From Spirochaetales bacterium (GTDB taxonomy: Bacteria > Spirochaetota > Spirochaetia > SZUA-6 > RPPD01), in assembly GCA_016930675.1 (NCBI GenBank), contig JAFGGG010000017.1, positions 1-56,355 on the forward strand: a DNA stretch of 56,355 bases, read 5' to 3'. Under the pieces are notes generated by a model. The model did not search any database. It saw nothing but the letters and a program-made list of their open reading frames with translations, and was not told the DNA's origin. This document shows, piece by piece, positions 50,992 through 56,355 of the stretch. Each line of letters begins with the position of its first letter. Positions within the stretch are counted from its first letter, which is position 1. The position numbers were made by a program, and so were the translations under genes.

Positions 50992-53919
50992 ATGAACAAA
51001 CGGATCGTTGCCATATCGATAATTTTTTTAATGCTTCAGGTACTGTCCTGGGCGCAGGAAGTTCCGCCGGCCTTGTTCGTTAAGGAAAATGAGCAATCCC
51101 AAGCCCTGGCAGTGACTTCGGTAACCGTACAAACACGCATCTACGGAAACCTGGCCCAAACCAGCATGACGCTTACTTTCTACAATCCGGCCTCCAGAGC
51201 CGTGGCCGGAGATCTTTATTTTCCGTTACCGGAAGGCGCCACGGTGAGCGGTTACGCTTTGGATATAAAAGGCGTGCTGGTTGACGGCGTAGCGGTGGAA
51301 AAGGACCGCGGCCGTCAGGTGTTTGAAAAAATAGTGCGTCAGGGTATCGATCCCGGTCTGGTTGAATGGGTAAAAGGAAATAATTTCAAGACAAGAATCT
51401 TTCCCATTCCCGCCCACGGCACAAGAACGGTAAGAGTGAGCTATCTGACCGATCTGGTAGAGCGGCAGCAAAAGCGCTATTACTACCTGCCCCTTAATTT
51501 TAAGAATAGAATAAAAAACTTCTCCATTCAGATTCAGGTGATAAAACCGGGTTCCGCGCCCGAAATAGAAAAAGGCGGCCCGGCGAATTTCAGTTTCTCC
51601 AAATGGCAGGACAGCTATATGGCCGAGACGACCCTGCAGGACGCGGACCTAAACCGCGACCTGGTTATAGCAATCCCGACCGTAAACCAATCGCCGGTGC
51701 TGGTTGAAAAAGCCAAGGACGGTACCGTGTATTTTGTAATCAACGATACCGTATCGCTTTTAAGCCGTGAGGAAAAGATTCCCTCACCGGAGCGGATTAC
51801 CGTTTACTGGGACGCCTCCTCATCGCACGGCTTGAGCGACCACAACCGGGCGTATAAAATCCTGAAGGAATTTTTCAAACTTCACAAAAAACAGAGTATT
51901 ACAGTTGAACTTATCGTATTCAGAAATACCGCGGAAAAAGCCCGCCAGTACATCATCAGCAATGGCGACGCACAAAAGCTTATCACGGCCCTGCAGCAGC
52001 TCGACTATGACGGCGGCACTCAGCTGGGCTCATTACCCGCTGCAGCCAAGAATACGGATTACGCGCTGCTTTTTACCGACGGCATCTCCAATTTCGGCAG
52101 GGAGATCCCGCCCCAATTAGGCGCGCCGCTCTATATTATCGCGGACCAGGCGCAGGCCAACCACGCCTTTTTACGCTATCTGGCGCTGCAGAGCGGAGGA
52201 GAGTACTTTAATTTAAACCGCGCCCAGGATGATATCGTAACAGCCGGCATCGGACGTTCCGCATACAGCTTTTTGGGTGTTAAAACGGAAAAAGCACAGG
52301 TTACGGATATATATCCCTCCATCCCCGAGGCCGTGGCCGAACGTTTCACACTGGCGGGAATTTTAGTCGATACATCCGCGCGTGTTGTCATCCGGTACGG
52401 CTACAACGGCATCGTGAAAAAAGAACAGAGCTATACAATCGCAAGTAGTGATGCCGCCGACGGAGACCTGCTGCGCCTTGCCTGGGCGCAGAGAAAACTG
52501 GCCGAGTTGGTTATATACAGCAAGCGGAATATGGATGATATCATAGCCCTGGGCAAAGAACACGGTCTGGTCACGCCCGGCACCTCGCTGATCGTACTCG
52601 AGAGTATAGAACAGTACGTGGAACACCGGATCGCGCCTCCTGAAAGCCTGCCCGATATGCGGGAAGAGTATTTTGAAACTGTTGCCCGCCTGGACAAGGA
52701 AGAAAAACAGAAAAAAGAAAGCAAGCTTGAGCAGATGGTAAAACTCTGGGAGGCACGCGTGAGCTGGTGGAATACCAAATTCGATTATCCGCCTAATTTT
52801 AAGTATCAGGAAGCGGACAAAAAAGACGCAGCAGAAGAAAGCGATGGCGGACGCGGCGGAGAACCGGATTCCCGGCCATCCACAACTGAAGGGTTTAGTG
52901 AAGGAGATGAAATGGATATCGTGGAACGCGAAGCTGCCAACGGTGACGACGCGGACAAGTCCAAGCCCAAGAAAGAGGAAATCGGCGCGGCCGCGGAAAA
53001 ACCTGAAATCGAAGTGCAGGCCTGGGATCCCGATACCCCCTATTTAAACGCCCTGAAAAAAGCCGATAAAAAGGAGCTGTATCAGATCTATCTTACCTAT
53101 AAAAAAGAGTACGGCGCCTCTCCGGCCTTTTATCTGGACTGCGGCGATTATTTTTACAAACAGGGATTCCCCCAACTGGGCTTAAGAATCTGGTCCAATA
53201 TCGCGGAGCTGGAGCTGGAAAACGCGGCCCTGCTGCGCGTTTTGGCGCACCGCCTGTCGCAGGAGGACGAACTGGAATTAAGCGCCTTACTGTTTGAAAC
53301 CGTGCTTGGCTTAAGGCCCGAAGAACCCCAATCGTACCGCGATCTGGCTCTGGTACTGGGGCGCAAGGGCGAGTATGAGCGGGCCATCGAGCTGCTTTAC
53401 CACGTAGTGCTGGGCGAATGGGACCGCTTTCAGGAGATCGAACTCATCGCCCTGATGGAAATGAACGCTCTCATAGCCAAGCTTCAAAAGACGGCTGTCA
53501 GGGCGGTGATCCGCGATTATAATATTGATCCGCGCCTTGTCAAGCTGCTGGACGTCGACGTAAGGATCATCATGACCTGGGATGTGGATTTAACCGATAT
53601 GGATTTGTGGGTAACCGAACCTTCGGGTGAAAAAGCCTATTACGGCAACAGGCAGACCACGATCGGCGCCAACTTCTCCCGCGACTTTACCCAGGGGTAC
53701 GGACCGGAAGAGTACATCATCAAGAAAGCCATGAAGGGTAAATATAAGATAGAAGCCAATTATTTCTCCAGCAGCGCCCCCGCCATTGCCGGTTCGGTGA
53801 CCATTCAGGTCGATGTTTTTACAAATTACGGCAGGCCCAATGAAGAACGCAAATCAATCACCATTCGTCTGCGGGAAAATAAAGAGACCCTTTATATCGG
53901 AGAGATAACGTTTAACTAG
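50992..53919 (+). CDS. Secreted VIT-VWA protein with TPR and DUF2135 ends
   Basis: 975 residues. The signal peptide ends near A-Q (about 22). The VIT domain (about 35-155) carries F-P-L-P-E-G-A-T-V near 77 and R-Q-V-F-E-K-I near 108. A von Willebrand A domain with an intact-looking MIDAS follows: D-A-S-S-S near 270, T in G-G-T-Q near 345, and F-T-D-G near 360. A charged linker (about 590-690) leads to helical TPR-like repeats (about 695-835). The C-terminal beta domain has D-M-D-L-W-V-T-E-P and Y-Y-G-N (DUF2135-like). This resembles secreted inter-alpha-trypsin-inhibitor-like proteins; the role is probably protein binding at the envelope. GAGGAG precedes the ATG. Confidence 0.88.
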   Translation: MNKRIVAISIIFLMLQVLSWAQEVPPALFVKENEQSQALAVTSVTVQTRIYGNLAQTSMTLTFYNPASRAVAGDLYFPLPEGATVSGYALDIKGVLVDGVAVEKDRGRQVFEKIVRQGIDPGLVEWVKGNNFKTRIFPIPAHGTRTVRVSYLTDLVERQQKRYYYLPLNFKNRIKNFSIQIQVIKPGSAPEIEKGGPANFSFSKWQDSYMAETTLQDADLNRDLVIAIPTVNQSPVLVEKAKDGTVYFVINDTVSLLSREEKIPSPERITVYWDASSSHGLSDHNRAYKILKEFFKLHKKQSITVELIVFRNTAEKARQYIISNGDAQKLITALQQLDYDGGTQLGSLPAAAKNTDYALLFTDGISNFGREIPPQLGAPLYIIADQAQANHAFLRYLALQSGGEYFNLNRAQDDIVTAGIGRSAYSFLGVKTEKAQVTDIYPSIPEAVAERFTLAGILVDTSARVVIRYGYNGIVKKEQSYTIASSDAADGDLLRLAWAQRKLAELVIYSKRNMDDIIALGKEHGLVTPGTSLIVLESIEQYVEHRIAPPESLPDMREEYFETVARLDKEEKQKKESKLEQMVKLWEARVSWWNTKFDYPPNFKYQEADKKDAAEESDGGRGGEPDSRPSTTEGFSEGDEMDIVEREAANGDDADKSKPKKEEIGAAAEKPEIEVQAWDPDTPYLNALKKADKKELYQIYLTYKKEYGASPAFYLDCGDYFYKQGFPQLGLRIWSNIAELELENAALLRVLAHRLSQEDELELSALLFETVLGLRPEEPQSYRDLALVLGRKGEYERAIELLYHVVLGEWDRFQEIELIALMEMNALIAKLQKTAVRAVIRDYNIDPRLVKLLDVDVRIIMTWDVDLTDMDLWVTEPSGEKAYYGNRQTTIGANFSRDFTQGYGPEEYIIKKAMKGKYKIEANYFSSSAPAIAGSVTIQVDVFTNYGRPNEERKSITIRLRENKETLYIGEITFN

Positions 53920-53922
53920 AAG

Positions 53923-55449
53923 CTAAAGATCGGCTAAAGCTTTCTTTATCTCATTATTAATCTGTTTTTGCGTCTTGAATTGAGACAGGTGCCTGGACAT
54001 ATAATCAATCAATTCCTGCAGGTCTTTGACCCTCTTTTCCTTTTTATGATGCATGGCCATTTTGACAATCTGCAGGCAATGACCGGGCAAATCGGGATTC
54101 AACTGTTTGGGATTTGTATAATCGCCCAGGGTAATCTTTCTGATATTTTCAGCGGTAAACTCACCGGGATAAGGCTTTTCCCCCGTAATCATCTGGTAAA
54201 ACATCACGCCCATGGAATAGATATCCGTCAGGATATCCACATATTTGGTATCGATCAGCTGTTCGGGGGACATATAGGCGGGCGTGCCCATGACCACGCC
54301 TGTTCTGGTAAGAGCTTCATCCTCCTCCCGCAGAGATTTGGCGATACCGAAATCCAGCAGCTTTACCACACCGGTTTTGGAGATAAGCACATTATTCGGC
54401 TTTATGTCACGATGAATTATCTGCCTGTCATGTGCATATTTCAATCCCTTGCATAACTCATTGAAGATAAGAAGCGCCCGGACAGGTTCGAGCCTGCCTT
54501 TTTTCCAGATTAAATCTTCAAGAGGAATTCCATCCACGAATTCCATGATGATAAAATACGAACTGCCTTTCTTAAGGTAATCATAGACCGTAACGATATT
54601 TTTATGGTTCAAAGACAGCATGAGATCCGCTTCCCGTTTGAAGCGCTTTACAAGTATTTCTCTTTGCGTAAGGATCAACTGTTTCATAATGATGATTTTC
54701 TTCTTACGTTTATCAAGCACCTTGTATACTTTTCCCATTCCGCCCTCACCGATCATACTCACTATTTTATAGTTATCAAGCGTATTCTTTTTCGCGGCGG
54801 GCTTGGCGCCGGCAGCCGCCTTTTTTGCGGCCGGCTTTGCGCGCGCGATCTTCTTGACGGCCGGCTTGGCCCGTACGATCTTCTTGACGGCCGGCTTGGC
54901 GCGGGAGGCAGCTTTTTTGATTTTACGCGCGGATCGGACAGGAGTTTTTTTAGCGACCGCTTTTTTGGGCGCTCGCGCCGAGCGGGCCGCTACTTTTTTC
55001 TTGGCTGCTTTCTTCGGCTTGCCACGCGCGGATCGGACAGGAGCTTTTTTTGCTTTTGCCTTGGGCGCAGATTTGGCTTTAGCTTTAGACTTGGGTTTGG
55101 ATTTGAGTGAGGCCCTTTTCGCGGCAGGCTTGGCGCGGGAGGTTTTCTTCTTTGGCGTGCGCGCGGAACGGGCGGGCGTTTTCTTGGTTTTTGCCTTGGA
55201 CTTAGCCTTTGGGGCAGCCTTTTTCGGCGCGCTTTTGGAACGGGCAGCTGATTTTTTCCCAGCTGCTTTTTTCGGCGTGCTTTTGGAGCGGGCAGCTGAT
55301 TTTTTGGCTTTGGCCTTGGGTTTGGATTTGGGAGATGCCTTGGACCTGGATGAACTCTTTTTTGATGTTTTTTTTGGAGGGAATAAAAAGCGTTCAAGCG
55401 TGTCTTTTCGTTTTCTACCGCTTTTCTTTGTTGTTCGTCTGGCCGCCAT
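53923..55449 (-). CDS. Ser/Thr protein kinase with histone-H1-like Lys/Ala-rich N-terminus
   Basis: 508 residues. Residues 1-222 are low complexity, dominated by Lys, Ala, Ser, Pro and Arg, with short repeats such as R-A-K-P-A-V-K-K and A-R-S-A-R, like the C-terminal tails of eukaryotic H1 and bacterial Hc1/AlgP-type proteins. The kinase domain (226-485) is complete: G-E-G-G-M-G-K-V-Y, Lys in I-I-M-K, H-R-D-I-K-P-N-N, D-F-G, M-S-P-E-Q and D-I-L-T-D-I-Y-S-M-G. There is no membrane helix or PASTA repeat. The basic tail should bind DNA, RNA or polyphosphate. AAAGGACA precedes the ATG. Its stop is 3 nt from that of the VIT-VWA gene, convergently. Confidence 0.9.
   Translation of the reverse strand: MAARRTTKKSGRKRKDTLERFLFPPKKTSKKSSSRSKASPKSKPKAKAKKSAARSKSTPKKAAGKKSAARSKSAPKKAAPKAKSKAKTKKTPARSARTPKKKTSRAKPAAKRASLKSKPKSKAKAKSAPKAKAKKAPVRSARGKPKKAAKKKVAARSARAPKKAVAKKTPVRSARKIKKAASRAKPAVKKIVRAKPAVKKIARAKPAAKKAAAGAKPAAKKNTLDNYKIVSMIGEGGMGKVYKVLDKRKKKIIIMKQLILTQREILVKRFKREADLMLSLNHKNIVTVYDYLKKGSSYFIIMEFVDGIPLEDLIWKKGRLEPVRALLIFNELCKGLKYAHDRQIIHRDIKPNNVLISKTGVVKLLDFGIAKSLREEDEALTRTGVVMGTPAYMSPEQLIDTKYVDILTDIYSMGVMFYQMITGEKPYPGEFTAENIRKITLGDYTNPKQLNPDLPGHCLQIVKMAMHHKKEKRVKDLQELIDYMSRHLSQFKTQKQINNEIKKALADL
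54790..55440 (-). repeat. Low-complexity coding repeat of the H1-like tail
   Basis: Tandem, imperfect repeats in the kinase gene. On the + strand, GACGGCCGGCTTGGC recurs near 54857, 54887 and similar positions, and GCGCGGATCGGACAGGAG recurs near 54928 and 55025. GC is higher than in the kinase domain. It is prone to slippage, so length may vary between strains. Confidence 0.7.
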
Positions 55450-55487
55450 TGTCCTTTTCCCGCTCCTTCTTCTTATTGACTAACGCA

Positions 55488-55516
55488 ATCATAAGCATTA
55501 AAAACAGATTTTTCAA
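55488..55516 (-). promoter_or_regulatory. Sigma-70 promoter for the H1-tail kinase
   Basis: TTGAAA (55516-55511), 17 nt, TATGAT (55493-55488) on the minus strand; leader of about 32 nt. The remainder of 55517-55637 shows nothing recognisable. Confidence 0.55.
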
Positions 55517-55637
55517 GAGTTTTTAAAGACAGCATTGCCGACAGATCAACAATATTATGTAAACTGCGGATTTCGCGGCACTTATTGGTAAACGTCTGTC
55601 CAATGGGGGAAGGTAAGAAGGACGTATAACTTAGAAC

Positions 55638-55943
55638 TTAAAGAAGAAACTCATATTTTCTTTTCCCATGTAAGATGCGTCTGATTTCAACAATTTTTTC
55701 TTTTATTACATAGAATACGATATACTCTTCAATTATTAACATTCTATATCCAAGATTTTTTAATCTACTATCATTTGGAACTGTACCCATTTCAGGAAAA
55801 TCTGCCAACTTTGCTATTGTATTATCAATTGTATTGAGGAATGAAGCTGCTACGTAAGGATTATCTTTATAAATATATTCAAAAATATCTGTTAAATCAC
55901 GTTCAGCTATCGAAAGGTATAATATATCATATTTTTTAGGCAT
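55638..55943 (-). CDS. ParE/RelE-superfamily toxin
   Basis: 101 residues with the small alpha-beta fold of ParE/RelE toxins: two N-terminal helices (S-I-A-E-R-D-L-T-D-I-F-E-Y-I), F-P-E-M-G near 54, then strands with R-M-L-I-I-E-E-Y-I-V-F-Y and the conserved final I-R-R-I-L-H-G-K-R. The layout favours ParE (gyrase-directed) over RelE, but target choice cannot be settled here. It overlaps the antitoxin by 8 nt, typical of coupled toxin-antitoxin pairs. Confidence 0.88.
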   Translation of the reverse strand: MPKKYDILYLSIAERDLTDIFEYIYKDNPYVAASFLNTIDNTIAKLADFPEMGTVPNDSRLKNLGYRMLIIEEYIVFYVIKEKIVEIRRILHGKRKYEFLL

Positions 55944-56202
55944 TTATTTTTTTCCGTAATTTGAGCATGAGATCTTTATGAGAAATTTTAGAAGAATCCT
56001 TGTTGCTCTCATCTTCCGCTTCACCAAGCTTCTGGTATAGATCGATAAGTGTTTGCTGTTTTTCATACAGCTCTATACTCATTACTACTAAATCACCTTG
56101 CCCATTTTTAGTAAGAAATACCGGTTCCTGTTCTCTATGACATACTTCTGAAATTAAGTTAAATTTATTTCTTATATCCGAAATTGGTCTTATAATTGGC
56201 AT
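55936..56202 (-). CDS. Phd/YefM-family antitoxin
   Basis: 88 residues. The N-terminal DNA-binding part has P-I-I-R-P-I-S-D-I-R-N-K-F-N near the start, E-P-V-F-L-T-K-N-G near 28 and V-V-M-S-I-E-L-Y-E near 38, as in Phd/YefM antitoxins. The C-terminal half is acidic and helical and should wrap the toxin. A strong AGGAGG at 56213-56208 precedes the ATG and is part of an operator-like inverted repeat. Confidence 0.9.
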   Translation of the reverse strand: MPIIRPISDIRNKFNLISEVCHREQEPVFLTKNGQGDLVVMSIELYEKQQTLIDLYQKLGEAEDESNKDSSKISHKDLMLKLRKKINA

Positions 56203-56207
56203 AACAA

Positions 56208-56246
56208 CCTCCTTATCATTATAATATCATTATTATGATAAGGAGG
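56208..56246. promoter_or_regulatory. Inverted repeat, probable toxin-antitoxin operator
   Basis: Perfect 12-bp arms CCTCCTTATCAT (56208-56219) and ATGATAAGGAGG (56235-56246) flank a 15-nt AT-rich centre. The left arm contains the antitoxin Shine-Dalgarno on the minus strand, and the centre contains a TATAAT-like -10. Binding of the antitoxin here would block both transcription and translation initiation. Confidence 0.6.
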
Positions 56247-56292
56247 CAAGTATATTATTTGCTTTTCCTCATGTCAGCCCCAATATGAGGCA

Positions 56293-56355
56293 TTATTGAC
56301 TCGGCACGATCCGGCAATAGCCTTTGTCCGCCAGCTCCTGGTTTAAGTACTTGCC
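56293..56355 (-). CDS. Possible C-terminal end of a gene cut by the window edge
   Basis: An open frame enters from the right edge and ends at TAA (56295-56293). The last 20 residues read G-K-Y-L-N-Q-E-L-A-D-K-G-Y-C-R-I-V-P-S-Q. This looks like coding sequence, but the family cannot be told from so short a piece. Confidence 0.3.
   Translation of the reverse strand, partial: GKYLNQELADKGYCRIVPSQ

Noticed and set aside
54803..55483. Long opposite-strand frame of 226 codons rich in Ala, Phe, Leu and Arg
   Set aside because: It is the antisense of the Lys/Ala-rich repeat in the kinase gene; the repetitive codons avoid stops in all frames.
1..56355. CRISPR arrays, insertion sequences, integrase or phage genes
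   Set aside because: No regular direct-repeat/spacer pattern, transposase, integrase or structural phage protein was seen on either strand.

Overview
This window reads as chromosomal DNA of a diderm-like, probably anaerobic or facultative bacterium of moderate GC content. I saw no rRNA, tRNA, CRISPR array, phage or intact insertion sequence. Pointers to lifestyle are the flavin-dependent thymidylate synthase ThyX, lipoprotein signals, a sigma-54/NtrC control circuit, a four-gene NADH/flavin/iron-sulfur redox cluster, many GAF-, PP2C- and Ser/Thr-kinase signalling proteins, and a ferritin-like protein. Spirochaetota is my best guess from the mix of families, but no phylogenetic marker was run, so this is low to moderate confidence.

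Layout. 112-6306: thyX, a P-type Ca2+ ATPase and a sensor-MFS fusion, read rightward from a good sigma-70 promoter. 6301-13061: housekeeping genes metF, aspS, pepT and a lipoprotein metallopeptidase, with two leftward genes of uncertain role. 13104-20387: a leftward eight-gene MoxR-ATPase/DUF58/DUF4350/DUF4129/SpoIIM/RDD membrane island. 20511-27379: a leftward Pel-like exopolysaccharide core, pelD-pelE-pelF-pelG, closed by a translationally coupled protein carrying a cyclic-nucleotide-binding domain, an atypical kinase and a GAF-like domain. 27460-33164: fumC, a ferritin-like protein, and a sulfur-mobilising group (LarE-like, ArsR regulator, cysteine desulfurase, ThiI). 33203-35013: FmdB zinc ribbon, a small membrane protein and an RHS-like lipoprotein. 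35118-41945: NuoE-like, NuoF-GltD fusion, HoxU-like and FMN glutamate-synthase-like genes, preceded by a Cys-rich protein under a sigma-54 promoter. 42244-46799: the cognate-looking histidine kinase and NtrC regulator, then a GAF-PP2C phosphatase. 46822-50712: adk, a small secreted protein, SPL-type radical SAM, flavodoxin-like oxidoreductase and a GH114-type glycosidase. 50992-55449: a VIT/VWA secreted protein facing a Ser/Thr kinase with a histone-H1-like tail. 55638-56202: a Phd/ParE-type toxin-antitoxin pair.

The most unusual system is the Pel-like cluster. It has the inner-membrane PelDEFG core but no PelA, PelB or PelC here. PelD lacks the GGDEF-type c-di-GMP receptor domain. PelF has lost two key GT4 active-site charges in what looks like a reciprocal swap. 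The regulatory slot appears to be filled by the coupled CNB-kinase-GAF protein. A stand-alone GH114/TM1410-type glycosidase, the same broad family as the PelA hydrolase domain, lies about 23 kb away. The second system of interest is the NuoE/NuoF-GltD/HoxU/GltS-like redox complex with a plausible sigma-54 circuit in front of it.

Promoters are recognisable by eye: -35 boxes of TTGACA/TTGACT recur. At several genes the predicted transcription start falls 0-12 nt from the ATG, with no Shine-Dalgarno sequence, which suggests very short or absent leaders.
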